From NCBI RefSeq assembly GCF_021130785.1, contig NW_025777656.1, positions 124,001-188,000 of the forward strand: a stretch of DNA of 64,000 nt, in the 5' to 3' direction. Numbering within the stretch: position 1 is the stretch's first letter; each line of letters begins with the position of its first letter. Below, one piece after another: positions 43,177 through 54,340 of the stretch. Under the pieces are notes generated by a model, which saw only the letters and a program-made list of their open reading frames with translations, had not been told where the DNA came from and ran no database searches. Both the position numbers and the translations under genes were made by a program. Source of the DNA: Homalodisca vitripennis (Eukaryota > Arthropoda > Insecta > Hemiptera > Cicadellidae).

Positions 43177-44669
43177 TTTTATCTGGCGATTTAATCGAGT
43201 GTTGTTTACTATTTGATGAGTTTCCTAAGTTAGGTTTGGTTTTGTTAGTTAATGAGCACGTCTTTGTTTGAACAGTTGAATCACTGTTCATAAAACTTAC
43301 TATAATTTCATCAACTTGTTTAAGACTTGTTATTGTACTTGAATTAAGCTTACCTCTTATTTCCTCGAGTTTTGTTTTCAGGAGTGATGAAAGATGTGAT
43401 CTTTCTTGTGCGCTGAGTCTGTCTATCTGAACCGGCTTGGTGGAGGGTTGTTTTGATCTATCAACCGTAGATCTAGGCGTATGCATGACATTAATCCTAT
43501 TAGGCCTAATACTGTTAGGTGTATTGACCTTAAATTCTCTAGCAGGGGGTTGGTAGTTGCAGGTGTTTGGTTCTCTGATTGACAACAGAGGTGCGTATTT
43601 GTTGCTTACAGTTATCTGGCTACTTGGAGTAGAGGCTTTGGAGGATGGCAAGCATGGGTAGGATTCATCATCAGCTAGGTCCAATTGAGCGGCCTGTGTA
43701 TAGGATAAACTTTTTGTATATTTACCTGTTTTTTTGTAGGTGATGGGAAAAAATTGTGAGGAAATGTGATAGCTTTCCTTCATGATACTCATTCTGTCTT
43801 TTATATTTTTTGTCGTACGTATTCGGGGCAGAATTTAGAATTGCTGCTGTGTTGTGCACCGCAAATATACATTTACGAGGTGTTTGACATGGCTCTGTAT
43901 GGAAAGGGCCTGCACAGTCCCTACAGATTCTATCTCTATTGCAAGGGGAACTTGCCACGTGTCCATATGCAAAACATCTATAACATTGTTTTACACGAAT
44001 CATGTAAGGGTCTACCTTCATGCAAACAAAATTCAAATATACATTGTTAGGAAGTTTCTCAGATTCAAATGTAATTTTAATAAAATGAGTGTTAATGAGT
44101 TGTTCATTAACTCGTCGTCTGATCCTCTCAGCATGTATGATGGGATAGTTGGATGATGCCTCTTGCATTATTTCCTGTTCACTTACCTCCGGTTCAGCGT
44201 ACACTACGCCTATGGTATGAACTCTAATGGAGGGTACAAATACATTATATTCTAATAGATGTTGCGAGTTAACTAGGTTATTTGCTGCCGTAAAGTTAGT
44301 ACACACAATGGATAAGTTTTTACCTGCACATGAGATGTGTTCAATATCCGTGTAGTGCTGTTTTAGTATTTTGCCAATGGTAAATGGATTCATTTTATTT
44401 CTTTTCTTGTCTTGTACAATAATCTCAAAGAGTCCAGTATTTTCAGGTTTATAGAGTCGTTGTATATGTGGTTTTTTGTGTTGTTGCATGTTGTGATCAA
44501 CAGAAGTTTTTGAGTTGTCATTGTTTTCTTTTTCAAGTTCTATAAATTTTCTTTTATTTTCATTGTCATTTTGTAAAGTGTAGTTATGTTCACTGGTTAT
44601 TATGGATGCAATCGCCTGATTTGTCTCCATGTCGCTCAATTGAGCGTCAGTGGCTGAACCCGTCGACAT
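43163..44669 (-). pseudogene. N1 ORF1, gag-like protein with one frameshift
   Basis: 44669-43722 gives an N-terminal acidic/Asn-rich region, a conserved central fold (LFEIIVQDKKRNKMNPFTIG) and CYRCFAYGHVASSPC, CRDCAGPFHTEPC as zinc knuckles. A frame change at 43720-43850 within a third knuckle leads to 43792-43163, a Ser/Pro-rich C-terminus (PCLPSSKASTPSSQITVSN). ORF1 and ORF2 overlap at 43163-43176. The longest start lies just before 44669. Confidence 0.85.
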
Positions 44670-45066
44670 GACAGGTCCAGCCTGAACAGATTTCGTTATG
44701 AACTATTGAAATTTGTATGAAATGTATTTGAATAATATGTGAGAATAAAAGTTGGAGGGTTAGTACAGGGTGTTATTACAATTACCAATACTCACTATGT
44801 TACGTATTAGTAAATACTGGTAGGAAAACTTGGTATGGCTGGTAAGTATGAGCAGAAGTTTAACCTATAATAATCGAACTATGCAAGCACTTCAGCAACC
44901 AGAACTCGAATGATTAGTAAAGTTAATTCACCGTCTTATTAGTGACGTGTAAACTGTATAAGAATAACGTTCTTTATGTAGCACAATGTTATTGTAGCAC
45001 AAATGTAGCACAAATTCCTTGTGTATATTCTTTAAATCTAGCAATAAATTAATAGTATCACCAAAT
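44670..45066 (-). promoter_or_regulatory. N1 5' UTR
   Basis: About 400 bases between the 11-bp duplication and ORF1. By analogy with I elements this should contain the internal promoter, but no motif can be pointed to with confidence. Confidence 0.4.
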
Positions 45067-45507
45067 GACAGTCCTGGTTCTCTTCTCTGAACAATGTCCC
45101 TTCACTGACATGTGATCTTCTTCTCTTACTCATTTTATTAATCGTAAAAATATGTAGATTTACAAATATAAATGTCAAATAAAGTGTAAAACACGAAACA
45201 ACACAAGTGGAACTCACGACTAACGAGATCGACCATAACCTCATCAAACCAAACTCGAGTTATAACCAAAGACGTTCAGTAACAAAAATGGCTTCCATAG
45301 AATATAAAACCTGTTTTCTGTGTGTTGTCCATATAGTAATGAATAACACAGCTGAATTTCGATTCATTTGGACAACATTGAAAACCAGTATAAAATAAAT
45401 ACGAGACGGCTTTTATAGCGCACGTTGGCGATTTTCGCACAAACGGCAGCATGCGCAAAGAAGCACGTCGGCAGTAAAAGGGTTAATAAACAAAAAAAAC
45501 ACATGTA

Positions 45508-45760
45508 GGGTCAATCGGGGCTAATATGAAACAAAAATGTAAACTTTGCAATATAACTTTTAATCTATTTGCCCTAACCCACAAACAAAAATTCAGCAAT
45601 TTGTAGCTTTGTTTCCTCTATAAGTTAATGGTATCAATAATGTTTTATGTCATAAAATAAAATCATGAAAAAAATAAAACAGTGTTTCACTTTAGCCCCA
45701 AGAAAAGGGGCTATTATGAAACAGCCAAGGGGCTATTGTGAAACATCTCAATAATTACCA
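45508..45760. repeat. pogo left TIR and subterminal repeats
   Basis: GGGGCTAATATGAAAC at 45517, an inverted copy at 45684, and direct copies GGGGCTATTATGAAAC at 45707 and GGGGCTATTGTGAAAC at 45729. Confidence 0.85.
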
Positions 45761-46099
45761 TATTATGAGCATCTGATTACTTAAAAACATATCAGCTTAT
45801 AGAAATATATATAATCTATTATTTCCATAACCTTTAATTTGCTTAACTTTATCTTTAATGATTTTTTTTCATGTTTTAATATGGAAACTAAAATATTTCA
45901 CTAATTAATACGAAAATAAGGAAGGATAAATTTTTTTTGAAATGGATTTAGGTATAAATAATCTAAGGGAAATTAGTAACAACTCTCAAGCTTTAAATTT
46001 GTAAATGTTTTATTATAAATTAGGCCAAAAATAATGGTTCACAGAAATAGAAAGCTTAAAAATCAGAAATCACGATATAAAATCAACATCTTTGTTCAT

Positions 46100-48445
46100 T
46101 CATTGTTCAAAAACATTAACACAACCAGGGAAAACATAGGTAATTTTTCTATTTTTGAATGTGGTCAAAGGGAAAGGTAACACAGCTTCTATATCCATAT
46201 AATCAATATTGAATATGTCCCCTTCATTGTACACAAAATCGGTAATTTCATCATTGCAGCACCTTAAGCCTTGTACGGTAACTTCACCATCATCCATATC
46301 GACATGTTCTATGAGGCAGACATATTTGTAATGGGTTGATTTCCTCTTACCACCTTTAACATCAACTAAAACAAAAGTCCCTTTCTTTATATTTTCCTGA
46401 AAAACAGGTGCCTCATATGCAACAGGGTTGATTATGTCCTTTTTGGAGTTGGAAATTAAATCACTTAACGATTCCTCGTCAGTATCACAAAGAGACGGTT
46501 CATCACTATCAGAGGTATCTTCATCTATTTCTATCTTGATATGTCCTGCCTTTCTTTGCTTCTTTTTCATGGGCCTACTACTGTTTTCCATTTTTAGATA
46601 CAACTGGTTGTCAGTTTGGGTAATTACTGTTGGCCTACCACTCGATATTTCATCTAAACTTTCTGCATTGGTTTTCTTACTTTCAGCATTTGAAGTTAGA
46701 GGATTACCATTACCCAGAGGAATAGATGATAGGAGGTTTTGTTTATTTTTAGGCCTAATCTTTTTGTTTGCGTTAGATTTCTTAGCAGTTTTTTCTCCTT
46801 TATTTAGCTTACCAAGACATTTCAGTTCTTTTGTTTTCAATTTGTCATTTTCTTGGTCTTTTTTCAATTGCTCGGCAGCAATCCATTCATCGCTTGTAAT
46901 TACTTTTGAGCTTGCGTCTACTCTTTTTCTCTTCTTTTTGGGAGCAAGAGTTCTATTAATTTTTTGGAGCAGTAACATCTCAAAAGACGAAGAAGACTGT
47001 GACCCATCACCTACAGGTGATCCAATAAGAGACTCGGAATTGCTAGTACTAGGCTTAGACATTGTTTTATCAGATGTAGACAATGATACTTCTAGATCTC
47101 GTGGCTTATCTGATGTCGAAGTGCAAGGTGTTACATTGCCCAGAGACAGAGACTCAGTGACAGTATTTGGATTTTCAAAAGATTCAGCTGTTATGCATTC
47201 TTGGTTCCCATCACAGTTGGACCTACCAGTTTGTTTAAAAGCTCTATACCTGGCCAGCTTTTCCGCATCAAAGCGTGATACAGGATATTTAGCATGATCA
47301 CATGGAAATATGCCTACATGGCTGAAGCCTTTTCTAACGTTATCTGGTGTCAAACCATTATGCCAAACCTGACAGAGTAAATCGACAAACTCATTCTTTT
47401 GCATCTTTCTTTGATTCAGTCTGTACCACTCGGTTACTTTTAAGTCCCATGCATATTTCAATGTTTTGAAACATGTTGTGTCCAAAGGTTGGAGAACGTC
47501 TGTAGTGTGTGCTGGAAGTTTAATTATTGTAACCTGATTCTGTCTAGCATACATAGCAGTGTGAACATCTAGATGGGTCATATGGCCATCGTAAATCAGC
47601 AGAAGAGGTCTCTCTTTCACTTCTTGGCAGAACTTAACAAAAAAATCATTGAATATATTTGATGTCATCCATCCCTTTTCACTACAGGCATAGAAGGTGC
47701 CTGGCAAATCATATTGCCCTTTCCAAGAGGACCATAAATTTGCTCCTTGAAAAATTATTAAAGGAGGAAGAACTACTCCTGCTGCATTACAACAGCCCAG
47801 TACAGTAGTATTGTCCCTACCAGTTCCTTCTTGAGTACGGTGAGCTTTTTGGCCAATGCCTGATACAAACTTGACTCTTGAGGGATCCGAGCAGAATGAT
47901 GTCTCGTCAAGATTGTACACATGTGATGGTTTATTTGCAATATCCAATTCCTCTATTTTTTTTTCAAGCAAATCGTAAAATTCATAAATTAGAAAAGGAT
48001 CACTTGTGTTTATTTTGCGTGCTTTCTCCAGAGGCTCCATTTTTTTTAAGCTTAGTTTATGCCTTTTGCAAAAACCAATGTACCAATCATGGCCTGGACG
48101 ATTGTCCTTGAATGGAACAGTTAACGAATTTTGCTCAACATATTCCTTAACAACGTCCAAAACTTCAGTCTTACTCAGAGCAAAACCATTTTTAGCCATG
48201 ACTTTCAAGTGATCAGCTAATTTATTTTCAATCTCATTACTCAAAGCATGTTTGTGACCTGGAGGTCTTAAATCAACTGCAGTTTCACACTTTTTTAAAT
48301 AACGAAACAAGAAAGTTGTTTCAATACTGAGTACTTTAGCAACACTACGCAATGATTCACCTTTAGTTACTCTTTTCTTAGCTTCATCCAAAATGTTTTC
48401 TGGATAAACTCTTCTACTTCCTTTCTTTTTGTAAGTGCGCACCAT
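46100..48445 (-). CDS. pogo/CENP-B-like transposase, intact
   Basis: I choose the ATG at 48445 (MVRTYKKKGSRR), six codons inside the longest frame, because the first codon of that frame is GTG. Numbering follows the longest frame. Residues 20-60: helix-turn-helix of the psq type (SLRSVAKVLSIETTFLFRYL). 80-140: CENP-B-type second DNA-binding part (RPGHDWYIGFCKRHKLSL). 180-350: DDE_1 catalytic core with NLDET (D186), IYDGHMTHLD (D292) and AHTTDVLQPLD (D328), the DDD triad of pogo. Long basic/Ser-rich middle. C-terminal folded part ending ITYVFPGCVNVFEQ. No stop or frameshift, full-length for the family. Acts in the nucleus at TA targets. Confidence 0.93.
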   Translation of the reverse strand: MVRTYKKKGSRRVYPENILDEAKKRVTKGESLRSVAKVLSIETTFLFRYLKKCETAVDLRPPGHKHALSNEIENKLADHLKVMAKNGFALSKTEVLDVVKEYVEQNSLTVPFKDNRPGHDWYIGFCKRHKLSLKKMEPLEKARKINTSDPFLIYEFYDLLEKKIEELDIANKPSHVYNLDETSFCSDPSRVKFVSGIGQKAHRTQEGTGRDNTTVLGCCNAAGVVLPPLIIFQGANLWSSWKGQYDLPGTFYACSEKGWMTSNIFNDFFVKFCQEVKERPLLLIYDGHMTHLDVHTAMYARQNQVTIIKLPAHTTDVLQPLDTTCFKTLKYAWDLKVTEWYRLNQRKMQKNEFVDLLCQVWHNGLTPDNVRKGFSHVGIFPCDHAKYPVSRFDAEKLARYRAFKQTGRSNCDGNQECITAESFENPNTVTESLSLGNVTPCTSTSDKPRDLEVSLSTSDKTMSKPSTSNSESLIGSPVGDGSQSSSSFEMLLLQKINRTLAPKKKRKRVDASSKVITSDEWIAAEQLKKDQENDKLKTKELKCLGKLNKGEKTAKKSNANKKIRPKNKQNLLSSIPLGNGNPLTSNAESKKTNAESLDEISSGRPTVITQTDNQLYLKMENSSRPMKKKQRKAGHIKIEIDEDTSDSDEPSLCDTDEESLSDLISNSKKDIINPVAYEAPVFQENIKKGTFVLVDVKGGKRKSTHYKYVCLIEHVDMDDGEVTVQGLRCCNDEITDFVYNEGDIFNIDYMDIEAVLPFPLTTFKNRKITYVFPGCVNVFEQ

Positions 48446-48715
48446 TTTCAAAATAACAAACACAACACTTAGTTACACATCGGGTGTTTTGAGGTTAGCT
48501 ACAAATGGTAATGAACTAGACAATATTGTGAAACAGCTGATTGGGAACTACCAGCTGATAAAAATTCCCACCTTTAACACAGAGTAAAAAAAAGAAGCTG
48601 CATGAAAAATCAAAAAGATATGCATTTATTTGTGTTCAAATGTGGTGGGTGGATACAAATTTTATGTTGTAGAATAGTGTTGTTCAAGTTTTGTTTCTAA
48701 ATAATCCTGGTCAGC

Positions 48716-49156
48716 GTTTCAAATTAGCCCCAACCACTGTTTCACATTAGCCCCAAACACTGTTTCATATTAGCCCCTCAACTTTGGTGGTTAATATTTT
48801 AGGTTATGTTAGACTTAAGACAAACATTAATAGCTAAAAATACTCACCAACTCCTCTAGAATGCCTAACAATTTAGTTATTGGGTTTTTGATAGTTATTT
48901 TTTATGACTGAGAAAAAGTTTTTGCATTCCGTTTAAAAGTTTTTTTACGTAAAATTCCATGACTATGATTTTTATTTTTTTCTGTATATACATAAGTGGA
49001 TTCTATGTATGTTTAAAATGGGTTTAAACTAAGTAATATACAAGCTACAAAATGACATTTTTTTTAGATATCCATCTAACAAAAACTTAATAATTATTTA
49101 CATGTTTCACATTAACCCCAAATTTTTGTGTGTTTCACATTAGCCCCGATTGACCC
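48716..49156. repeat. pogo right subterminal repeats and TIR
   Basis: GTTTCAAATTAGCCCC at 48716, GTTTCACATTAGCCCC at 48739, GTTTCATATTAGCCCC at 48761, GTTTCACATTAACCCC at 49104 and the terminal copy at 49132. The first three are spaced 22-23 bases apart. Confidence 0.85.
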
Positions 49157-49158
49157 TA

Positions 49159-49847
49159 TTTAATATTTATGTAAGTAATAAATAAAAACTGCACGTAATA
49201 AATGCAGCTAAAAATAAACAATTAAAAATAATAAAATTAATAATAATATTATAATTATGTATAATGAATTATGATTGCTATAATAAATTGCACGATTGTT
49301 TGTAGAATTTGTTTTAAATTAATGTAATATAATTATAGACTTCATATTATTTTCAATAAAGTAAATTATTAACAAAAAAAGCAAATTAGTTACTAAATAA
49401 TAGTGGTTAATATTAGTGCTTATTTGACTATTATTATACCTACATAATAATTATGTACAATCAAAAGTTTGTTACTGGTATAAAAGTACTCGAGTAACTG
49501 TAACGGAATAAGTAACTGTAACGGCCAAGAGCTTAAGAGGTACAAGGTACATGTTTCTGTTAGTGGTACTCGAGTAACTATAACTGCCAGAGTAACCGGG
49601 GGACAAGAGAGTAACCGTTACAATTATTACAGTCCCGACACATCTCTATTACCACTGTCACTTGTCAGTGAGCTGGATCTGCGTGCTGCGTACGATTATT
49701 TAAACACACGTTAGACAAATTTAACATTGGCAGTATAGTTAACATACTTCCAATAGTAACAATTAAAATATTTCTATCTGAATTTAAACGTCAATGTATA
49801 CAATGGAAACTTAGGATTTAAGAACAATAATTTTGTTTACTTACTGA
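49159..49847. other. Unassigned DNA with GTAACTGTAAC repeats
   Basis: No gene. CTCGAGTAACTGTAAC (about 49489), AAGTAACTGTAACGG (about 49510), CTCGAGTAACTATAAC (about 49568) and GAGTAACCGTTAC (about 49608) form a small cluster of related motifs. They may be subterminal sequence of the IS630-like copy 2 that follows. Confidence 0.4.
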
Positions 49848-51204
49848 ATGCTATAAACTGGTTACTGATCCCACTTGGATTAAAGTCACCGTTATCATCA
49901 TCACTGTCACTGTCAGTATCATCTTGCAAATTAATGACGATATGTTCTGTCATTTCGTCAATTTGAGGCTCTAACCTAATGTAGTCTTCCTCCACTTTTT
50001 TTGACGTGGTTTACACGAGATAACCATTCTTCAGTAGTTATTTCCTCAAATGTCGTTTCAACAAGCTGCTTTATTATTTCCATTGAAAAAGACACATTAT
50101 GTTTAGCCACCCTGTGTCATGACACTCCATATCATTTCTATAGGATTAAGTTCGGGATGGTAGGGAGGCAAACGCAGAGTTGAATGACCGTGCTCAGCCA
50201 ACATTTCATCAATTTTATACATTTTAAATTTAGGATTGTGTAAATTAATCAAACTGTACAGCTCCGGTTTTAGGCTACTTGTTTGGAAATTTATATTTCT
50301 GTCTGATAGCCATTTAATCATGTCACCTTTTCTGGAATTATATGTTGGCGCTCGGTTAATTTCCACATTGTGGTATGGGGAATCACAATAACAGAATGTT
50401 CAGGGAGATTGGGAATTAATTTACTTTTCAACCATTTCTCGTAATTTGCAAAGTTCATATCGTTATGGTAATCGCCGGTTTTTTGCCTGATTCAAACGTT
50501 TTTTATAAACCCTTTCTCGTTTCCAGCGTGTACTATAATTAATCTTTTTCCTTTGCTAACTGGTACTTTAGATCCCTCATTGCTCTCGTCAGTCCAGGCT
50601 TTAGGGGTTGCATGAGTCGTATGGATATGTTTCATCCATATAAATAATGGGTCTGTTCTCAGATCTGTACTGAGTAATTGTTTTCAAAAAAATTACTCTT
50701 TTCTCACGGATGTTAATTTTTTCTACCAATACTTTTCTGTCATTAGTAGTCTTCTTCCATCTAAAATTAATTTTCTTTAAAATGCATCGAAGAGAGAAAG
50801 AACTACTTTTAAAATTAATTGAACTTTTCAGAACAGATAGCAGAGATTTTATTGTGGTCTTTCGCCATGAATTCGGTTAAATTCCTTTATAGTCCTCCTA
50901 ATAACACCTGTATCGAAATCGTCTAGATCGGTTTTAGGTTTTGTACGATTTCGATTCTTTTTAGGAGTGCTGGATTCTGCATTGTCTTGAATTACTTTTT
51001 TCCTCTCAGAAACTATTTTTTTTATAGTTGTCAATGGCACGCCAGTTGCAGCTTTTACACGCCGAGAACATTGTTTATGTTTATTGCGGCGCCACTTTCT
51101 TTCTCATATTTCATGTATTCATAAACGTTTGCTAAGATTTCTCGAGCTTGGCTATGATATACTTTACCACTTCCAACTTTTTTTATAAAGTTTACACCCG
51201 CCAT
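49848..51204 (-). pseudogene. IS630/Tc1-mariner-type transposase, copy 2
   Basis: Starts MAGVNFIKKVGSGKVYH near 51204. The DNA-binding part contains a helix-turn-helix-like segment TGVPLTTIKKIVSERKK (50849-51040 frame). The catalytic region has PIIYMDETY near 50650 (first Asp), and HPELNPIEMIWSV near 50130 (Glu). Where copy 1 has IIDNASYHN, this copy reads VIVIPHTTM, because bases are missing around the second Asp near 50375-50400. The acidic C-terminus ends near 49848. Three or more frame changes. Clearly dead, but it supplies the N-terminal half lost in copy 1. Confidence 0.8.
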
Positions 51205-51780
51205 TACAGAAATATCACACGGAAATCCTATAAACAGTAACGGCGGCAAAACAGTGCAAGTATCACAGAGGCAAGAAGAGTGTTGAACAAGCAAGCGCGA
51301 GGTCCGCACCACACAGCTCCGCGATACAGACTGGGGAACCGTTACCCCCACTCCTCGAAACGACAAGTAGACCACTGCGCATCGCCAGGCCAGGGCCCGT
51401 ATGGAATCTCTCCATCAGTAACTAGGAACAACGCTGTCAATCAAAACAATAACATTATAATACACAGTTTTTCTTCTTTCTGATCTATGACAGCTAAAAG
51501 AGAATCAATACAAACTTCAAAGGCATGTAAAATAAACAATGTATATTAGTAACCATACTATAATGTGTGCATAGATAATAATATTAGAGGATTTTTCAGT
51601 GGGAATTCATCTCTGGGCAACAAATAGCTAACTTTGTTGCCGCTGGCACCCGTGTAGTACCTAATGAAAATTTAATTTTTCTTTAGTAAATAAGGTCCAA
51701 AAACACTATAGCCTAATGTTTTCTTGTAGAGAAATGTCCAGGGAGGAAAAATAAATAAAAAATGTAATAATTTGACATTT
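51205..51780. other. 5' flank of IS630-like copy 2
   Basis: Moderately GC-rich to 51430, then AT-rich. No TIR pair could be fixed and no gene was recognised. Confidence 0.3.
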
Positions 51781-52350
51781 TTGGCCAAATGTGTGTCCAG
51801 AATCCCCTTAATATGCATTATTAAGATTAATTTTTTAAGAGGTTAAGTGTAAGAAAGGACCATATGAAGGCTCAGGTTAAAAACCAACTGAGTCACAAAA
51901 CCTAAATTTTTCAGGAGAGCAAAAACAATATTAAAAACGGCCCCATGAATACAATATCTATTTTTAACAAATAATATATGTGTATTTATGTTTATTAGTA
52001 TCTCTTGTATATGATACGATAGTTTTATAATCTAAATCAAGATATGCGATACGTTTTTTTTAATCTTTTTAAGAACGCATATACGGACTAAGTTGGTTTT
52101 TTCCCCAGGAAATTTACACACATTAAAAAATTTATATTAATTAAAACCTTGTTTAATCACATGAAATTGAGTTGTAAGACTAAACAAATTCATCAAACAA
52201 TTTGACACTATGAATAGTTGATATTTCTTCATAATAATACCTCATATTATGAGGTATTTTGTGCGCATTTAGGCGATCACAGTCAACTGTAATTCTGCAA
52301 CATAGAATCAATTATATTAGGCTATTGTTCGTTTGTTTTAACTTGTAGAA
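51780..52350. repeat. Copy E left subterminal region with a perfect hairpin
   Basis: AATACCTCAT (52236-52245) and ATGAGGTATT (52249-52258) form a perfect 10-bp stem with a three-base loop. ACTGAGT and ACTAAGTTGGTTTTTTCCCC (52087) match motifs to the right of copy E at 53450-53590. No coding sequence. Confidence 0.55.
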
Positions 52351-53210
52351 TCAATCAGCTTTTTTCAGATGAATCTCTTTCTCACTTAACAACTTTTGCC
52401 TGTCATTTTGCAATGTATTTTTATCATTGCCACTTACAGTCGCATTTATTTTTCTTTCAATTTCATTTAACTTTCCTTTTTGCTCGTCAGACCAGCAACA
52501 CGTATCTGTACGTGGATAGCCAAATCCGATATTGAATTCGGACACAACAATTTCACGAAAAATCTCATAAAATAGTTCAATCCCAGGATGTTGACTCAGA
52601 AACATGCCTAGCAGTGCCTGTACATTCAACTCTTTAGGCAAATATACTTTTCTTAGAGTCTTTAAGGCTATAGTGAGCCTGGCAACATTTTAAAGAGCCA
52701 AGAAACCCCATGACTAAGGCTCGTTTATCCTCAGACAGCCTATGTGGCCGATTTAAATGCTTCCCTCTTTTGTCTTTAGGTGCTTTACCAGTTTCCATTA
52801 ATGATTTCTTAATAGTATGCAACCTGAAAGGCTTGACCCCAAATATTGACTGAAATCCCTTGAAACAGACTGGAACCTCAACCGCTGTCCCCTCTTGCAC
52901 GACCCTTACTTTGTAGGTAAATGAATCATCGTTTTGTTTGGCATCTGGTCCTCTAGGCCTTCTTCGGGTAATTTGTTGTAAACTTAGTTTGTAAACTAGG
53001 CCCGATAAGTAACTATTTTGGTCGTCACGAATAAGCCCAGTTCATTGAAATCTTTTATTAAGATTTCTCTTTCCTCAATAGATATGTTTCTAAAACACTC
53101 ATACCTTTTGCAAAAGCAATCATCGCCTGTCTCATGAGATGATGCTCTCATTTTCCTCATGACGTCTGTAAGCCGACCGGTTTTCTTGCGTTTTCTAGTT
53201 CACTTGACTT
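52351..53210 (-). pseudogene. DUF7869-type element copy E, N-terminal two thirds
   Basis: Upstream to downstream: RKRKKTGRLTDVMRKMRASS, CFCKRYECFRNISIEERE (Cys block), YLSGLVYKLSLQQITRRRPR, then VCFKGFQSIFGVKPFRLHTI with KDKRGKHLNRPHRLS (52634-52900), and after a frame change ELNVQALLGMFLSQHPGIEL with FGYPRTDTCCWSDEQKGKL (52351-52641). The order matches copies A, B and D. It stops before the three catalytic blocks, at an HLKKAD end. So this is a C-terminally deleted copy with at least two frameshifts. Confidence 0.68.
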
Positions 53211-53439
53211 CATCACAAGTAACCCCCTCATCGTCAATATCACTTTGCAGATTGCCGTCAATCATTTCAAAAGTCACACAATACTTAATTGAAACTTTAC
53301 TGTTAATGCTCAGAATTAAAGTAATTAACTTAATCTCAAAACAGCAGTAGCCACATCGATAACAAAACAGAACTGAAGCTAAACAAAACCATACAAAACA
53401 ATCAGCTGTTGATGGACTTTGTTGGTTTTTAGCCAGTAC

Positions 53440-53620
53440 CAACTGGACTGAGTTGTTCCTTCCCCTATGCTACAATATTTTAAATGGTTAAATCTTGTGA
53501 CTGAGTTAGTTCTTCCCCTGGAGCTTACAGCATGTTAAAATATAGACCATACAAAATCAAATGGCATCATAAACTGAGTCGGGGCGCCCTAGTTTGTAAC
53601 GTGAGTAGGGGCGCCGGGTC
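53440..53620. repeat. Copy E right subterminal repeats
   Basis: ACTGAGTTGTTCCTTCCCC (about 53450), ACTGAGTTAGTTCTTCCCC (about 53512) and ACTGAGTCGGGGCGCC (about 53573). The terminal GGGGCGCC is also repeated once at about 53609. Probable right end of copy E. Confidence 0.5.
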
Positions 53621-53925
53621 TGACAGATTATATTATTTATTATTTAACACTAATAATGTAATGACAATTGTTCATTAATCTTTCTATATTTAGTAGTTCC
53701 TATTAAAGATTTATAGGATACTAAATCTAAAAAATAAAACATTTTGTGATAATTATATACATTTAATAAACATGACTGAAACTTATGTAGTGGTATGAAA
53801 AATGTCCTATAAAAATAAATGGTCATCTAGTATTAATAATAGAGAATGAAACATGTACCTAATAGTATATCAAACAAATTCAAAATGTATTTTCTAGTAA
53901 TAAAATGGAACTTTGGGAAGAAAGT

Positions 53926-54340
53926 TTACTGTTGCACTGTAGCTTGACATCCAGAGCCCGAATGTTCAGCGTGGCGAAGGCAAATAAACTTTCGGCAGTT
54001 CTTGCAACTATACTTAGTTTTGCTGTCGCTTTTACACAAATAACACCTTTTTCTAGTTCCTGGTGGGAAATCGTCTGCTTTTTCGACTTGAGCTGAAGTC
54101 CCAGCAACCTCTTGCCGTCTTTGACGAATCTCAGTAGGAAGATTTTTCTGCAGAGATCTTCGTTGAAGATGTTCAGATGATAGAGCCAGTGCGAGTTCCT
54201 TCAAATAAATTCTTCGAATAGTTTTGACTTGATTGTTATTAGCAATGTATATTATTTGAGAATTCACTCCAGCTACATTCAACAGAGAAAACACCTTTTC
54301 CTCTTTTTTCAGGAACCTCCGGTTCGTTATAATCTGCCAT
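53926..54340 (-). pseudogene. P4: piggyBac N-terminus fused to its C-terminus
   Basis: ATG at 54340 begins MADYNEPEVPEKRGK. In another frame a typical piggyBac C-terminal segment follows: FSLLNVAGVNSQIIYIANN, LKELALALSSEHLQRR, and the zinc domain KRCYLCKSDSKTKYSC with CKNCRKFICLRH. The DDE catalytic region is absent. The arrangement (leader and first codons joined to the Cys-rich end) parallels P3 but from a different subfamily. Terminal repeats were not located. Confidence 0.68.

Larger units (their letters stand above)
35637..45066 (-). mobile_element. N1: full-length I-type LINE on the minus strand
   Basis: Bounded by an 11-bp duplication GACAGTCCTGG at 35626-35636 and 45067-45077, with the A tail appearing as T at 35637-35650. 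After removing nested copy D its length is about 5.9 kb, like I-1. Order: gag, EN, RT, RNase H, tail. It differs from I-1 throughout, so it is a separate family of the same I/Nimb-like type. Lesions are few: one gag frameshift, about two ORF2 frameshifts, one stop, and copy D. Confidence 0.92.
35560..45134 (-). pseudogene. P3 residual transposase: start region fused to Cys-rich C-terminus, split by N1
   Basis: On the right of N1 a start MSKRRRSH (ATG near 45134) is followed in another frame by MSVKGHCSEKRTRT. Across the N1 duplication this continues as VCKNCKRGVHPTC then FREHKC and a stop on the left side near 35560. Cys spacing matches the C-terminal cross-brace zinc domain of piggyBac transposases. 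The DDE catalytic region is absent. Two frames are used, so no single protein is certain. Only about 45078-45134 and 35560-35636 are coding; the rest of the span is the inserted LINE. Confidence 0.6.
34954..45482 (-). mobile_element. P3: internally deleted piggyBac carrying a nested LINE
   Basis: TTAA at 34950-34953 and 45483-45486 flank CCCTTTTACTGCCGG (left) and its inverted match GTCGGCAGTAAAAGGG (right). Without the N1 LINE it is only about 1.1 kb, so it is a non-autonomous derivative. It keeps the leader and start region plus the C-terminal Cys-rich exon of the transposase. Confidence 0.88.
45508..49156 (-). mobile_element. pogo-type transposon with intact gene
   Basis: 3.65 kb. TA at 45506-45507 and 49157-49158 flank ends starting GGGTCAATCGGGGCTAAT, a TIR of about 25 bp with one mismatch (TATGAAAC left, TGTGAAAC right). 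The motif GGGGCTAATATGAAAC or its inverse appears about nine times inside both ends. A single minus-strand transposase is uninterrupted. This is the most complete transposon of the window. Confidence 0.93.

Noticed and set aside
46428..47297. 289-residue plus-strand frame
   Set aside because: It lies antisense to the intact pogo transposase, is hydrophobic by shadow of Lys/Ser codons, and has no family features.
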